DNA from: Streptococcus suis
GTDB lineage: Bacteria > Bacillota > Bacilli > Lactobacillales > Streptococcaceae
DNA: 64,000 nucleotides
Reading direction: 5' to 3'
NCBI RefSeq assembly: GCF_017601095.1
Contig: NZ_JAGFUX010000003.1
Span: 124,001 to 188,000, forward strand
The notes beneath the pieces were generated by a model, which was not told where the DNA came from, searched no databases, and was given only the letters and a program-made list of their open reading frames with translations. The position numbers were made by a program, and so were the translations under genes. Of this stretch, positions 45,531-55,119 are shown in pieces; the stretch's first letter is position 1; every line of letters begins with the position of its first letter.

Positions 45531-46460
45531 TTATTTTACCTTATCTTTATCAAATTCATAAAAACCAGTGTCTAATTCCCGGCCTTGGGGATGAAGACTT
45601 GCTACTTCTCTTGCCAATTGACTCGCCACCTCCGCTGAAAAGCTACCGCTTTCTAACAAGTCACGCGCCTGACAGAACAAAGATACAATAGCGACAAAAT
45701 CTTGACCTGGTGTAAATAGCCCATCCAATTTCCAATGGTCATAACCCATCTCTAGCAACTCCTCCAGTTGTAAGAGCATGGAAATATCCTTGTCCTTGAA
45801 AATGTGGGTACCATGTAGGTCTTGAAAAATGGAATAATGGGTTTCAGGTTTACCTGGTTCCGATAGGAAGAGACCTTCTTTTTTGGATGCAACCTCTGAG
45901 TCAGCCTGAATAAAATTGTAATAGTTATCCAAGAGAGGCCGCTTGGAATGGTGGATGACCGATGGACCATAGACCAAAATTTCCCCTGGAATAGCCAAAT
46001 TTTCACCAATGCTAGCTAGTTCTTCACGAGGCAATTCTCTTGCCAGAACAGCCTCTACCACACCATGGTCTTTCCAAAAATTAACCTGCCGGCTCGAAGT
46101 GACAAACACAGAAGTGTCATAGATAATCGGAAATTGGTAACCGTCTTTTTTGTTCTTATAAATCAGGCCTGTATCACCAACCACCAAATAATCTACTTGA
46201 ATCTCCTCCATCAAGTCCAAAAATGCTGGAATAGCATCCATTTGTTCCTGATGAAAGAGACCGTTGGCCGCAACTGTCAGCGCTCTCCCAGACTGATGGA
46301 CCAAGTCTGCCAACTCCCGCAATTCTTCCTGTGAATAAGAATGGCCTAATCGCAAACCGTAGGCTTCTTGTCCAACATAAATCCGGTCCACACCTAGTTC
46401 CAATAATTGTTTTGCTTGATCGATTGATTCTGCTGTTGCAGTAAGGATTATTTTCTTCAT
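45531..46460 (-). CDS. U32 family protein, TrhP1/YrrN-like (tRNA U34 hydroxylation)
   Basis: A 309-residue partner of the preceding U32 protein. LTATAESIDQAKQLLELGVDRIYVG parallels the U32 N-terminus, while the Cys cluster of the larger partner is missing, as in YrrN. The start at 46460 (MKKIILTATAE) gives the family N-terminus. ATG at 46469 lies inside the -10 box. There is no ribosome site; the -10 box ends 7 nt before the ATG, suggesting a leaderless message. Confidence 0.85.
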   Translation of the reverse strand: MKKIILTATAESIDQAKQLLELGVDRIYVGQEAYGLRLGHSYSQEELRELADLVHQSGRALTVAANGLFHQEQMDAIPAFLDLMEEIQVDYLVVGDTGLIYKNKKDGYQFPIIYDTSVFVTSSRQVNFWKDHGVVEAVLARELPREELASIGENLAIPGEILVYGPSVIHHSKRPLLDNYYNFIQADSEVASKKEGLFLSEPGKPETHYSIFQDLHGTHIFKDKDISMLLQLEELLEMGYDHWKLDGLFTPGQDFVAIVSLFCQARDLLESGSFSAEVASQLAREVASLHPQGRELDTGFYEFDKDKVK

Positions 46461-46467
46461 ATTGTAC

Positions 46468-46476
46468 ATTATATCA
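46468..46476 (-). promoter_or_regulatory. Promoter of the U32 gene pair, leaderless arrangement
   Basis: Extended -10 TGaTATAAT on the minus strand, 7 nt before ATG 46460. Confidence 0.7.
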
Positions 46477-46556
46477 CAAAGTTTCACGACTGATACTAAA
46501 AAATTTTGTAAATTTGTCTGATTTTACCAGTATTTTGTAACCGTTTTGTAATCTAA

Positions 46557-46585
46557 TTGACATAAAAAACAATCAATGTTATGGT
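46557..46585 (+). promoter_or_regulatory. Promoter of the DUF3270-like gene
   Basis: TTGACA (46557-46562), a 17-nt spacer and TATGGT (46580-46585). Confidence 0.75.
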
Positions 46586-46612
46586 ATTCTAAATAGGCAT
46601 AAAGGAGACGAT

Positions 46613-46912
46613 ATGGCATTAAGAGACTATCGGCCTGACCTTAACCCGAATGAGATTAATTACCCGAAAGAGAAACAGGCTAGATTCCAAGAATATGAAA
46701 CTCCCTCGGAAAATCGAGAGAGATTGCGTGAATTAGTATTTTTCATCAACATTGTGATATTCTGTATTATCACAGTTTTTTCTGCGTATATCTTTTTGTC
46801 AAACGATTTCCCAGTCTTCCTTTCCTTCTTACTTGCCATTCCATGTGGTGCCGGTGGTTTACGCCTGGTACAATTGGCACTTAAGAAGCAGAAGCAAAAA
46901 CAGACAAAATAA
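46613..46912 (+). CDS. DUF3270-like small membrane protein
   Basis: A 99-residue protein: a charged N-terminal half (DYRPDLNPNEINYPKEKQAR) precedes two close helices (residues ~43-63 and ~66-87) and a lysine/glutamine-rich tail. Architecture and sequence resemble the streptococcal DUF3270 family, of unknown function. AAAGGAGA lies upstream of the ATG. Monocistronic with its own promoter and terminator. Confidence 0.72.
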   Translation: MALRDYRPDLNPNEINYPKEKQARFQEYETPSENRERLRELVFFINIVIFCIITVFSAYIFLSNDFPVFLSFLLAIPCGAGGLRLVQLALKKQKQKQTK

Positions 46913-46921
46913 GTAAAAAAT

Positions 46922-46941
46922 AGGCAGCTCAGCTGCTTTTT
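46922..46941 (+). terminator. Terminator of the DUF3270-like gene
   Basis: AGGCAGCT and AGCTGC form a compact hairpin followed by TTTTTAT. Confidence 0.75.
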
Positions 46942-46950
46942 ATGTTGAGA

Positions 46951-46982
46951 AAAATCCCACTAGATTCACCTAGTGGGATTTT
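46951..46982. terminator. Terminator of the hprK operon
   Basis: AAAATCCCACTAG, 6-nt loop, CTAGTGGGATTTT; perfect 13-bp stem. Confidence 0.92.
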
Positions 46983-46986
46983 GAAA

Positions 46987-47550
46987 TTACAAAACTGATT
47001 CCGAATGTGGAGCTTGTTCATCTTGAGCTGCTTGAGGCAGTTCAGTCTCTGCCACTTCTTCTGAGACTAGCTCTGGCTGAACTTCTTCTGCTAATTCTTG
47101 CGCCAACTCTTCTGACACTTCTGCATCTGGACTGGTGAGGTCAATTTCAATAACAGCCGATTCTTCTGACACTTCTTCAGATACATCTTTGGCTGTCAGG
47201 GCTTGCTCAGATAATTTTTCTTTCATCTGCTCAAATTTTTCAAGAGACTGGTCTTTGAGACTGGTCACTTTTTCTTTACCAGTCTTCACCAAATCATCGA
47301 CTGTTAATTCACCAGTTTCAAACTGCCCTTTGACAGTTTGGAAACGCTCAACAGCTTGATTTTTCAACTCAGTCGCCTTGTTAATCAATTCTGCATTGGT
47401 TTCTTCTGGATTTTCTTTGGCTTCTTTGATAAAATCTTGCACCTTATCTTTGATAGCCTTGCCTGATTTGGAAGCTAGAAAAACAGCTGCTGCAGCACCA
47501 CCGGCTGCACCGAGGACAATACTGGTGAGTAGGCTAGATTTTTTTACCAT
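46987..47550 (-). CDS. YtxH domain-containing protein
   Basis: A 187-residue protein. A glycine/alanine-rich helix at residues ~7-26 (LTSIVLGAAGGAAAAVFLAS) and KSGKAIKDKVQDFIKEA are typical of YtxH. A helical lysine-rich middle and a strongly acidic C-terminal tail rich in Glu, Val and Ser follow. It is the last gene of the hprK-lgt-DUF948-YtxH operon, 1 nt after the DUF948 gene. YtxH proteins are linked to envelope stress; function unknown. Confidence 0.87.
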   Translation of the reverse strand: MVKKSSLLTSIVLGAAGGAAAAVFLASKSGKAIKDKVQDFIKEAKENPEETNAELINKATELKNQAVERFQTVKGQFETGELTVDDLVKTGKEKVTSLKDQSLEKFEQMKEKLSEQALTAKDVSEEVSEESAVIEIDLTSPDAEVSEELAQELAEEVQPELVSEEVAETELPQAAQDEQAPHSESVL

Positions 47551-47551
47551 C

Positions 47552-47944
47552 TTACTTTCCTTTCTTTCCCAAGAGGGAAGATACTGTGCTAACTGCTGAA
47601 AGAATACCTCCAGCCTTGGCTGTGGATTTACCTGCAGCAGTCGCCTTTTGTGTTAAGTTACGGGCTGAACTGTTGAGATCTGATACAGAGGTTGATAGAT
47701 CTGCAACTGCAACGAACAAAGGATCGAGGGTAGATACTTTTCCATTGACGTCTTCTACCAATACGTTTGTCTTAGCCAGCAATTCGTTGGCTTGGTAAAG
47801 GGTTACGTTGACATCACTGGTCAACACCTTGAGTGTTTGTTGGGCTTCTTCTACAACGGCTGTAACCTTGCGGAGCAAGAGAATCAAGTAGATAGCAATA
47901 CCAACAAAGGCTAGGGCAATCAAAAGGACTGCAAATTCAATCAT
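47552..47944 (-). CDS. DUF948 family membrane protein
   Basis: A 130-residue protein with one N-terminal helix (FAVLLIALAFVGIAIYLILLL) and a coiled-coil-like, Thr/Val-rich cytoplasmic or external part (VTAVVEEAQQTLKVLTSDVN), as in DUF948. The second ATG (47944) has better spacing (7 nt) to AAGGAG than the first (47947). Either start overlaps or abuts the lgt stop. Function unknown; it is probably a partner of YtxH. Confidence 0.85.
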   Translation of the reverse strand: MIEFAVLLIALAFVGIAIYLILLLRKVTAVVEEAQQTLKVLTSDVNVTLYQANELLAKTNVLVEDVNGKVSTLDPLFVAVADLSTSVSDLNSSARNLTQKATAAGKSTAKAGGILSAVSTVSSLLGKKGK

Positions 47945-48729
47945 CATTCTTCTCCTTTTTCATAATAGGGAATACGACTGTCGGATCTGCGATAAATTAA
48001 TAGGGCTAGTCCGACAAGAATCAAGAGGGCTGATAGCCATTGCGACACACGTAATCCCATAAAAAGAAGACTATCTGTTCGCATGCCTTCAATCAACATC
48101 CGACCACTTCCGTACCATATCAGATAGAAGAAGAGGATGTCACCTCGTTTGAGAAATCTAGATTTCCGTCTTAGCCAGCAAATCAGAGCAAAGCCAAGCA
48201 GATTCCACAGGGATTCATATAAAAAGGTGGGAGTCCGATAGGCTCCATCAATATACATTTGATCACGGATAAAGGCTGGTAGATAGTTCAAGTTGTCCAC
48301 TGCCTGTCCGTATGCCTCTTGGTTGAAAAAATTTCCCCAACGGCCGATAGCTTGTGCCAATAAGACCGACGGAGCAACAATATCCAAGAAATCAAGTGTG
48401 TTGATGAAACGGCGTCGGGTAAAGAAATAGAGAACCATGGCTCCTGCAATGAGGCCACCGTAGATAGCAATTCCACCATTCCAAATGGCAAAGATAGAGG
48501 CTAGATTATCTTTATAGGTGTCCCAAGAAAAGGCCACATAGTAAAGTCTTGCTCCGACCAAGGAAAGGGGGAAACCGATGAGAATAAAATCGTAGATATC
48601 GTCAGCTTGGATCCGTCTTTTTGGTGCCTCCTTGGCAGCAAGATAGACACCTAGAATCAGCCCTGTCAAAATACAGATGGCATACCAGCGTATTTGGAGG
48701 GGGCCAAGTTGGATGGCAATGGGATCCAT
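47944..48729 (-). CDS. lgt: Prolipoprotein diacylglyceryl transferase
   Basis: A 261-residue, seven-helix membrane enzyme that attaches diacylglycerol to the lipobox cysteine of prolipoproteins, for example the DUF4430 protein in this window. It shows [15 protein letters not shown], the catalytic GARLYYV loop, [15 protein letters not shown] and the Lgt signature [13 protein letters not shown]. It overlaps hprK by one base. Confidence 0.97.
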   Translation of the reverse strand: MDPIAIQLGPLQIRWYAICILTGLILGVYLAAKEAPKRRIQADDIYDFILIGFPLSLVGARLYYVAFSWDTYKDNLASIFAIWNGGIAIYGGLIAGAMVLYFFTRRRFINTLDFLDIVAPSVLLAQAIGRWGNFFNQEAYGQAVDNLNYLPAFIRDQMYIDGAYRTPTFLYESLWNLLGFALICWLRRKSRFLKRGDILFFYLIWYGSGRMLIEGMRTDSLLFMGLRVSQWLSALLILVGLALLIYRRSDSRIPYYEKGEE

Positions 48730-49667
48730 TAGTTCACCTCCTCTTCCTTATTGGATTCAATAAGGTTAGCAAGGCGTTCTTCAAAACTCTTGGTTGCATC
48801 GTAGCCCATCTGTTTAGCACGATAATTCATCGCAGCAGCTTCAATGACAACTGAAATGTTTCTACCAGTCTTGACTGGTATTCGAATTTGAGGGATGGAG
48901 ATTCCAGCTATTTCAATTGTGTCACCACCGTTTCCAAGACGATCAAAGTTTTTGCCAGTTTCATAATTTTCCAGATACACGGCTAGCTGAACCTCGGATG
49001 ATTCTTTAACGGCACTGGCTCCATACAAACTCATGATGTCGATAATGCCAACCCCACGAATTTCTAATAAGTGGCGCAAGATTTCCGCAGGCTCGCCCCA
49101 AAGGGTCACATCATCTTTAGCATAGACATCCACACGGTCATCTGCTACGATCCTATGACCCCGTTTGACCAACTCTAGACCTGTCTCACTCTTTCCAATT
49201 CCAGAGTCACCCTGAATCAAAACACCCATACCATAAATGTCCATCAAGACTCCATGAACGCTTGTCCGCTGAGCCAAACGGCTATCAAGAAATGAGGATA
49301 ATTCTCCAGATAATCGGCTGGTTGCAGATTGGCCTTGCAAAACAGCAATACCTTCTTCTTTTGCGGCTCTGTACATTTCCTCTGGAATTTCCAAACCGCG
49401 CGCCACAATCACAACAGGGGTCTGGGGTTGGAACATTTGTCGTAGAACCTGGTAGCGGTTGTGGGCTGTCATAGCCATCAAATAAGACCACTCCTTCATC
49501 CCAATTAACTGGATTCGTTCTGGGGAATAATAGTCAAAATAACCCGTCATTTCCAATCCTGGACGTGAGATGTCCGATGTAGAGATTTCTTTTTGCAACA
49601 AAGCTTCCGTCGAGTACATGGGCTGAACACGAAGATTTTCAAGCAAATCTTTCACAAAAACTGTCAT
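48729..49667 (-). CDS. hprK: HPr kinase/phosphorylase
   Basis: A 312-residue bifunctional enzyme that phosphorylates HPr on serine 46 and reverses it, the switch for carbon catabolite control with CcpA. The P-loop GDSGIGKS is at residues 153-160, the catalytic His near 138 (SVHGVLMDI), and the signature [15 protein letters not shown] is present. The start at 49667 has AAAGGAGGG 5 nt upstream; a longer frame to 49787 has no site. It heads the operon hprK-lgt-DUF948-YtxH. Confidence 0.97.
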   Translation of the reverse strand: MTVFVKDLLENLRVQPMYSTEALLQKEISTSDISRPGLEMTGYFDYYSPERIQLIGMKEWSYLMAMTAHNRYQVLRQMFQPQTPVVIVARGLEIPEEMYRAAKEEGIAVLQGQSATSRLSGELSSFLDSRLAQRTSVHGVLMDIYGMGVLIQGDSGIGKSETGLELVKRGHRIVADDRVDVYAKDDVTLWGEPAEILRHLLEIRGVGIIDIMSLYGASAVKESSEVQLAVYLENYETGKNFDRLGNGGDTIEIAGISIPQIRIPVKTGRNISVVIEAAAMNYRAKQMGYDATKSFEERLANLIESNKEEEVN

Positions 49668-49691
49668 AAAGCCCTCCTTTTCTTTTTTCCT

Positions 49692-49700
49692 ATTATAACA
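49692..49700 (-). promoter_or_regulatory. hprK operon extended -10 promoter
   Basis: Minus strand TGtTATAAT, 24 nt before the ATG. Confidence 0.65.
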
Positions 49701-49811
49701 TAAGCTCGCTTGACTTGAACAGTTGGAGGGACCCTTCTGGAAGTATTTTTCAGAAAGAAAAGCCCACATCCGTTTCAGATGGGGCATCTCTGTATCAGCT
49801 CATTCGTCGCC

Positions 49812-50078
49812 TTATTTTTCAGACGACAGGGACTCAGCTTCTTTTATTTTTCGAGGTCCCAAGCCATACTGTTCTGCTTCCCAATCCTCTCTATAAGGAA
49901 GGGCAAAACCCAAAATTAGATAGGTCAACAGTAGGCCCATTCCCAGTCTGCCCGAAAAAGCAACTAAAAACACAAAAGCCCAGCGTAGGACGGATACATT
50001 CCATGAAAATTTATCTGCCAAGCCTGCCAGAACTCCTCGCCAAACCTGACCTGTCCTTTTTCTAAAAAGCTTTAACAA
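49812..50078 (-). CDS. PspC domain membrane protein
   Basis: An 88-residue protein matching PspC: GVLAGLADKFSWNVSVLRWAFV then a helix RLGMGLLLTYLILGFALP and a charged tail. PspC-type proteins are envelope-stress sensors or effectors; in streptococci they are LiaR targets. It overlaps the upstream gene by 17 nt and is cotranscribed with it. Confidence 0.9.
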   Translation of the reverse strand: MLKLFRKRTGQVWRGVLAGLADKFSWNVSVLRWAFVFLVAFSGRLGMGLLLTYLILGFALPYREDWEAEQYGLGPRKIKEAESLSSEK

Positions 50079-50832
50079 TCTCTTTCCCTCCTTTTAGCGT
50101 AATCGGGCTCCGATCCGTTTGAATACGGACAAAGGCAGTCTCCTGACCAGATTGATTACAAATTAGCGGACTTGCTACTTTCTTTCGATTTAATATCAAC
50201 AGACCGCTTTTAGCTTCTATCTTTCCCTTGATTCCTAAATGCTTGCCAAGGTTTAGATGAATGGGAGCCATTCTGACTTGGATAGACAGGGCTTGTGAGC
50301 GACTACCATCCAAGGTCAAACGGACGTCCTGTTGTTTTTCGTCCATTTGACTATGTACTGCTATATCTTCAAAGGGAAGATAGTCCAGTCTCGCCTCCGC
50401 TTTTCCTAAATCCAAATCTAAAATGGACAACCAGGCCTCTGGCAAGGAAACCGTTAATTGGCAACTCACCGCAGAAGAATAGAATAATCCCTTATTTTCA
50501 ACAAAAAATTGTGGCAAGTCCTCTTCTCTGGTCTGGCTAGGATAGACAATCTTGACCTGCAAATCATCTGATTTGGATTTACCAAAAACTACTTTTCCAC
50601 TGGTCAAACGAATAAAGAGGGACTCAATTCCTTGAAACTGGTAAGCCTGTTGGCGCTTGGTCGATGAAAAGACCTTTAAACTCGGCAGAGAAAAAGATAG
50701 TTTGGTTTTTTCTTCCACAAACAACTGATTAGGACGCTCATCAAAGGTCAAAAAACAAGCCTTGGCTTCTTCCTTGGTTAAAACCCCTTTTTCATAGAGC
50801 TCCATCAAACGCTCTCTCTGTTGATAACTCAT
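50062..50832 (-). CDS. LiaX-like/DUF4097-type envelope-stress protein
   Basis: A 256-residue protein. An N-terminal helical hairpin (MSYQQRERLMELYEKGVLTKEEA) resembles the SHOCT-like start of LiaX proteins. A long beta-rich, repetitive region follows (LFIRLTSGKVVFGKSKSDDLQVKIVYPSQ), of the kind seen in DUF4097 adhesin-like domains. No membrane segment or signal peptide is obvious. Pairing with PspC supports a role in envelope-stress signalling. The family call is by architecture, not by search. Confidence 0.7.
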   Translation of the reverse strand: MSYQQRERLMELYEKGVLTKEEAKACFLTFDERPNQLFVEEKTKLSFSLPSLKVFSSTKRQQAYQFQGIESLFIRLTSGKVVFGKSKSDDLQVKIVYPSQTREEDLPQFFVENKGLFYSSAVSCQLTVSLPEAWLSILDLDLGKAEARLDYLPFEDIAVHSQMDEKQQDVRLTLDGSRSQALSIQVRMAPIHLNLGKHLGIKGKIEAKSGLLILNRKKVASPLICNQSGQETAFVRIQTDRSPITLKGGKEIVKAF

Positions 50833-50854
50833 GATGTCACCTCAATTCCCTTCT

Positions 50855-50863
50855 AGTATACCA
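50855..50863 (-). promoter_or_regulatory. Promoter of the LiaX-like/pspC pair
   Basis: Minus strand extended -10 TGgTATACT, 22 nt before the ATG. Confidence 0.6.
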
Positions 50864-50874
50864 TATTTGCCCAC

Positions 50875-50899
50875 AAAAAAATCAGCCCAAGGACTGATT
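50875..50899 (-). terminator. Terminator of the tex-sprT operon
   Basis: Minus strand AATCAG, 8-nt loop, CTGATT, then TTTTT. Confidence 0.8.
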
Positions 50900-50900
50900 C

Positions 50901-51335
50901 TTACTTGTCTTGCTTCAAAGGTCCTTTACAGCGACCACATCGGTATTTTTTTAGGTCAATGCGGCGCTTGCGCTGGTAGACTTGTCCACAGGACTGGCAG
51001 CTATATACCAAACTAGGCTTAACAGCTTGTTCTATTTTGGGAGCGTAGCGCAGGCCTCCCACCGATTCCAGCAGTTGCTTGAAGTCCTTGTCCCCATGCC
51101 GATAGCCTTTCTTCTCATAGTAGAGATGGTAATGGCAGAGTTCGTGACGGACAATCTTCCGAAAGACTTCTAGGCCTTGCTCCTCCAAATGCTTGGGATT
51201 AAAGTCCAAGTGGCCATCTTTAGGAAAAAAGCGACCACCCGTTGACCTCAATCGTCTGTTCCAGACTGCGACATGCCGGAATTCCTTACCGAAGTCTTGC
51301 AGGGAAACTTCCTGCACATACTTATTCAGATCCAT
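50901..51335 (-). CDS. sprT: SprT-like zinc metalloprotein
   Basis: A 144-residue SprT-family protein. The zincin motif HELCHYH spans residues 64-70, and a C-terminal zinc ribbon (SCQSCG...YRCGRCKG) follows. Eukaryotic relatives (Spartan) cut DNA-protein crosslinks; the bacterial role is unproven. Its start lies 14 nt inside the end of tex, so the two are translationally coupled. Confidence 0.9.
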   Translation of the reverse strand: MDLNKYVQEVSLQDFGKEFRHVAVWNRRLRSTGGRFFPKDGHLDFNPKHLEEQGLEVFRKIVRHELCHYHLYYEKKGYRHGDKDFKQLLESVGGLRYAPKIEQAVKPSLVYSCQSCGQVYQRKRRIDLKKYRCGRCKGPLKQDK

Positions 51336-53478
51336 TTGGTTTCAAGAGGCTAAGACCGATACGGTTGCGTTTGATGTCCACTTCAGCCACCCAAACGGTT
51401 ACAATTTCCCCAACGGCTAAGACTTCGCTTGGATGTGGTAAGGCTTGTTGGCGTCCATTTTTATCCCGTTTGCGTTTGATCATGCGTGAAATGTGGACCA
51501 GACCATCCTCGTGGACACCGATATCTACAAAGGCTCCAAAGTCCACAATATTACGGACCGTGCCTTGCAATTCCTGACCGACTACCAAGTCCTTGACATC
51601 CAAGACATCTTGACGAAGAACTGGTGCTTCAAAGTCATCCCGTAAATCACGACCAGGCTTGAGCAAGTCTGCGATGATGTCCTTCAAGGTTTCCTGACCG
51701 ACACCGATTTTTTCTGCCGTATCTGCGATGGCAACCTGTTTTAATTTTTCCTGCGCAGCCTCATCTAAGTGGTCAATTTCTAGCAGTGCCAACAAGTTCT
51801 CTACAGCCTTGTAAGACTCAGGGTGCACGCCAGTATTGTCCAAAAAGTTAGTCGCATCAGGAATCCGCAAGAAACCAGCTGCCTGCTCAAAGGCCTTGTC
51901 ACCCAGACGTGGAACCTTTTTGAGCTGCTGGCGAGAGGTCAGGGCTCCATTTTCCTCACGGTACTTGACTATGTTCTCTGAGATGGTCTTGTTAAGACCA
52001 GCCACATGAGCCAGAAGGGCTGGACTGGCCGTATTGACATTGACCCCGACCTGGTTGACCACCGTATCGACCACAAAGTCCAGGCTCTCAGACAGAGATT
52101 TCTGATTGACATCGTGCTGGTACTGGCCGACACCGATAGACTTGGGATCGATTTTGACCAGCTCAGCCAGAGGGTCTTGCAGACGGCGGGCGATGGAAAT
52201 GGCAGAGCGTTTTTCCACAGGGAGGTCTGGGAACTCATATCGAGCCAGTTCAGAAGCTGAGTAGACAGAGGCTCCGCTTTCATTGACGATAACGTAAGAA
52301 ACATCTGGGAAGTCCTTGAGCAAATCAGCGACGAAGGCCTCCGATTCACGGCTGGCCGTTCCATTTCCGATAGCAATGATTTCCACCTGGTATTGCCCAA
52401 TCAGGTCTGCCAAGTCTTTCTTGGCCTGAGCAATTTGTCGCTGACCAGCCGGCTCCACAGGATAGATGACTTGCGTAGTCAAAAGTTTTCCAGTCTGATC
52501 TACCACTGCTAGCTTGGCCCCTGTTCGAAAGGCAGGGTCAAAACCAAGGACCACTTTGCCTTTGAGGGGAGATACAAGGAGCAGATTGCGGAGGTTTTTA
52601 GAGAAGAGCTGGATTGCGCCTTCTTCTGCTTCTTCTGTCAATTCTGTCCGGATACGGCGCTCCATAGCAGGAAGAATTTTCTTCTTGATGGCCTGCTGGA
52701 TCACATCCTTGATATAGCTATTAGACTGTGGAAAACGCAGTTCGAAGAAACGGATCATTTTATCCACATTGTGTTCAAAAGAAACCTTGAGAACACCTAA
52801 TTTCTCACCACGATTAATGGCCAAGGTCTTATAACCCTGCATCTTCGCCACTTTCTCAGAAAAATCATAGTAAATCTGAAAGACTTCTTTCTCATCTGCT
52901 TCTTGATCTTTTAGCTCTGAAGTCAGGCTCGAATTGGTTTGTACTTCATGATAAACCCAGGCCCGAAGCTTATTGTCTTCTGAGATAGCTTCCACCAAAA
53001 TATCCACAGCACCAGCCAAACAAGCCTGAGCAGTGTCAAAGCCCTCGCAGATAAAGCCAGCAGCCTGTTCTTCCAAGTCAGCCACATTCTGCAAAATCAA
53101 CCGAGCCAGTGGGAAGAGTCCAGCCTCACGCGCCACCGTTGCCTTTGTACGACGTTTTTCCTTATATGGCAGGTAGAGTTCTTCCACATCTGCCAACTTT
53201 TCCGCTTCCTCGATAGCCTGACGCAGCTGATCGGTCAACTTGCCCTGCTCTTCAATCTTGGCAAGGACAGTAGCCTTACGTTCTGCCAGTGCTGTCAGGG
53301 ACTTGTCTCGGTCAATAATAGCCTTAATGACCACTTCGTCCAAGTTCCCCGTCACGTCCTTCCGATAACGAGCAATAAAGGGAATGGTGTTGCCTTCAGC
53401 CGTTAAAGATAGAACTGTATCAATCTGTTTTAAACTTACGCCCAATTCCTGAGCAATTTTCAAAAATTTTTCTTCCAT
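51322..53478 (-). CDS. tex: Tex family RNA-binding transcription accessory protein
   Basis: A 718-residue protein: N-terminal helical Tex domain, YqgF-like RNase-H fold ([19 protein letters not shown]), helix-hairpin-helix ([19 protein letters not shown]) and a C-terminal S1 domain ([26 protein letters not shown]). Start 53478 ([13 protein letters not shown]) is the family N-terminus. No ribosome site is present and the -10 box ends 7 nt before it. Tex is needed for toxin or stress gene expression in several species. Confidence 0.94.
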   Translation of the reverse strand: MEEKFLKIAQELGVSLKQIDTVLSLTAEGNTIPFIARYRKDVTGNLDEVVIKAIIDRDKSLTALAERKATVLAKIEEQGKLTDQLRQAIEEAEKLADVEELYLPYKEKRRTKATVAREAGLFPLARLILQNVADLEEQAAGFICEGFDTAQACLAGAVDILVEAISEDNKLRAWVYHEVQTNSSLTSELKDQEADEKEVFQIYYDFSEKVAKMQGYKTLAINRGEKLGVLKVSFEHNVDKMIRFFELRFPQSNSYIKDVIQQAIKKKILPAMERRIRTELTEEAEEGAIQLFSKNLRNLLLVSPLKGKVVLGFDPAFRTGAKLAVVDQTGKLLTTQVIYPVEPAGQRQIAQAKKDLADLIGQYQVEIIAIGNGTASRESEAFVADLLKDFPDVSYVIVNESGASVYSASELARYEFPDLPVEKRSAISIARRLQDPLAELVKIDPKSIGVGQYQHDVNQKSLSESLDFVVDTVVNQVGVNVNTASPALLAHVAGLNKTISENIVKYREENGALTSRQQLKKVPRLGDKAFEQAAGFLRIPDATNFLDNTGVHPESYKAVENLLALLEIDHLDEAAQEKLKQVAIADTAEKIGVGQETLKDIIADLLKPGRDLRDDFEAPVLRQDVLDVKDLVVGQELQGTVRNIVDFGAFVDIGVHEDGLVHISRMIKRKRDKNGRQQALPHPSEVLAVGEIVTVWVAEVDIKRNRIGLSLLKPNGSE

Positions 53479-53485
53479 AGCTTCT

Positions 53486-53494
53486 ATTATATCA
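53486..53494 (-). promoter_or_regulatory. tex promoter, leaderless arrangement
   Basis: Minus strand extended -10 TGaTATAAT, 7 nt before ATG 53478. Confidence 0.7.
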
Positions 53495-53518
53495 TGAATG
53501 AGGAAGGTTGGAGATGAT

Positions 53519-53552
53519 AAAAGAGTATGCTGCAATGACAACATACTCTTTT
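53519..53552 (-). terminator. Terminator of the aldo/keto reductase gene
   Basis: Minus strand AAAAGAGTATG, loop, CATACTCTTTTAT; placed just upstream of the tex promoter. Confidence 0.85.
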
Positions 53553-53555
53553 ATA

Positions 53556-54398
53556 TTAAAATTCTGCCAAATCAGGATCCAACTGTCCTTTTAGACCTGT
53601 CAATGTATCCAACTGAGCAACTGCTTCAGGACTAATCACCAAATCTTCTATCTCCAAATTAGCCTGGATATTTTCTGGGCTGGTTGATTTTGGTAAGGGT
53701 AGGAAGCCTTTTTCCAAGGACCAAGCTAGTGCTAGTTGGGCAACGCTGCAGCCTGCTTCCTTGGCTAAGTCTGCGGCTTCTTGACTTTGGAAGAGGGTTC
53801 CTGTACCAAATGGACTATAGGCCTCCAAGAGAATGCCCTTGGATTTACAGTAGTCAACTAATTCTGTCTGAGGAGTTCCTGGAGCCAGCATAATCTGGTT
53901 GACCATGGGTGTGATTTCAGCCGTTTCAAGCAAGCCTTTCAGGTGATGTTCCATAAAGTTAGACACCCCGATGGCCTTGACCTTCCCTGCTTTGTAGAGA
54001 GATTCCATAGCCTGCCAGACCTGTGCATTGCGAGTCTTCCAGCCGATGCTGTCGCGAATAGCCTTTGGATTTGGCCAGTGGATAAGGAGCAGGTCCAGAT
54101 AATCCACGCCCAGCTTAGTCATAGACTCCTCAACTGATGCCAGTGTGTCCTCCACGCCAATCTTGTCATTCCAGACCTTTGTCGTCAGGAAAATGTCCTC
54201 ACGTGCCACACCGCTATCTGCCAAGGCCTGACCGACACTGGCTTCATTGCCATAAATCTGAGCCGTGTCAATGTGGCGGTAGCCTGCTTCCAGAGCGTAG
54301 AGTACAGCACGGTGAGCCGCTTCTCCGTCTGGAATCTGCCAGGTCCCAAAACCAATTTTGGGAATGGTGACGCCATTTGTTAATTGATAGGTTTCCAT
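53556..54398 (-). CDS. Aldo/keto reductase
   Basis: A 280-residue NADPH-dependent TIM-barrel oxidoreductase of the AKR5-like group. GYRHIDTAQIYGNE holds catalytic Asp and Tyr; LLIHWPNP holds the His; AIGVSNFMEHHL and LPKSTSPENIQANL bind the cofactor. Substrate is not evident; 2,5-diketogluconate or methylglyoxal reductases are common labels. GAGGAGG precedes the ATG. Monocistronic. Confidence 0.92.
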   Translation of the reverse strand: METYQLTNGVTIPKIGFGTWQIPDGEAAHRAVLYALEAGYRHIDTAQIYGNEASVGQALADSGVAREDIFLTTKVWNDKIGVEDTLASVEESMTKLGVDYLDLLLIHWPNPKAIRDSIGWKTRNAQVWQAMESLYKAGKVKAIGVSNFMEHHLKGLLETAEITPMVNQIMLAPGTPQTELVDYCKSKGILLEAYSPFGTGTLFQSQEAADLAKEAGCSVAQLALAWSLEKGFLPLPKSTSPENIQANLEIEDLVISPEAVAQLDTLTGLKGQLDPDLAEF

Positions 54399-54470
54399 AG
54401 AAAGCCTCCTCTTTTTTTCTTATTCTAGTATACCTTAAAATTAAAAGCCTGACAAAATTTTAGTCATATC

Positions 54471-54494
54471 AAAATAAGACACCCGAAGGTGTCT
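54471..54494 (-). terminator. queT terminator
   Basis: Minus strand AGACACC, 4-nt loop, GGTGTCT, then TATTTT. Confidence 0.85.
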
Positions 54495-54515
54495 GCTCAC
54501 ATTTATCACAAAAAC

Positions 54516-55031
54516 TTATCTCTCGAAATTGATTTTTTTCGCTAACTTATCAATTACTACTGCACCAACCAATAGGGACAGCAACTCTCCACCTGCAGTT
54601 GTCAACCAGGTCAAGAAGAATGGCAAATCATACAAGACTTTCAATTCCAAGGCAATGGTAAACATGGTCGCCGCGAAAAAGAATGAGAAATAGAAGAATG
54701 CCTTGTTAAACAAGCCACCAAATAGGTAGTCTTGCTTGTATTTTTCAAAGAGGATCACCCCAAGGCTAACAAAGATAAGGGTTGAAAGTCCACCTACAAA
54801 AAGGTCAATGACACCAAATCCAATCAAGTTAGAAATCATACAGCCGATGGTCACGGCGATGATATACTTGCGATTATAAAAAGCCAAGAAATTGAGCATT
54901 TCTGACAAGCGAAACTGAATGGCTCCGAAGGAAATGGCGTTCAAGGGCGGTGTCAGGGTAAGAGCGACATAAATAGCCGCAACAAGAGCAATCTCTGCCA
55001 TATCTTTGGCAGTCCATTTAGATGTTTTCAT
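54516..55031 (-). CDS. queT: Queuosine-precursor ECF transporter S component QueT
   Basis: A 171-residue membrane protein with five or six helices. The docking helix is AEIALVAAIYVALTLT, followed by GAIQFRLSEMLNFLAFY and the TTAGGELLSLLVGAVV ending typical of QueT (COG4708). It imports a queuosine precursor such as preQ1 with the shared ECF module. The preQ1-II riboswitch directly upstream confirms the assignment. The product links to queG in the same window. Confidence 0.95.
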   Translation of the reverse strand: MKTSKWTAKDMAEIALVAAIYVALTLTPPLNAISFGAIQFRLSEMLNFLAFYNRKYIIAVTIGCMISNLIGFGVIDLFVGGLSTLIFVSLGVILFEKYKQDYLFGGLFNKAFFYFSFFFAATMFTIALELKVLYDLPFFLTWLTTAGGELLSLLVGAVVIDKLAKKINFER

Positions 55032-55038
55032 AAAAATT

Positions 55039-55093
55039 CTCCTTTAGCAAGATGCTTAAAATATGCTTGGGTAAAGTGAGCAAGCCCCAAGGG
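55039..55093 (-). ncRNA. preQ1-II riboswitch (COG4708 RNA)
   Basis: On the minus strand CTTGGG (rc of 55086-55091) pairs with CCCAAG, followed by the conserved AAGCATATT. A small embedded hairpin, AGCATCTTGCT, and finally AAAGGAG, the queT ribosome site, come next. This order is diagnostic of preQ1-II. Ligand binding would sequester the ribosome site. Confidence 0.92.
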
Positions 55094-55119
55094 TCATTGA
55101 TTTCTCAACAACGTTGTCT

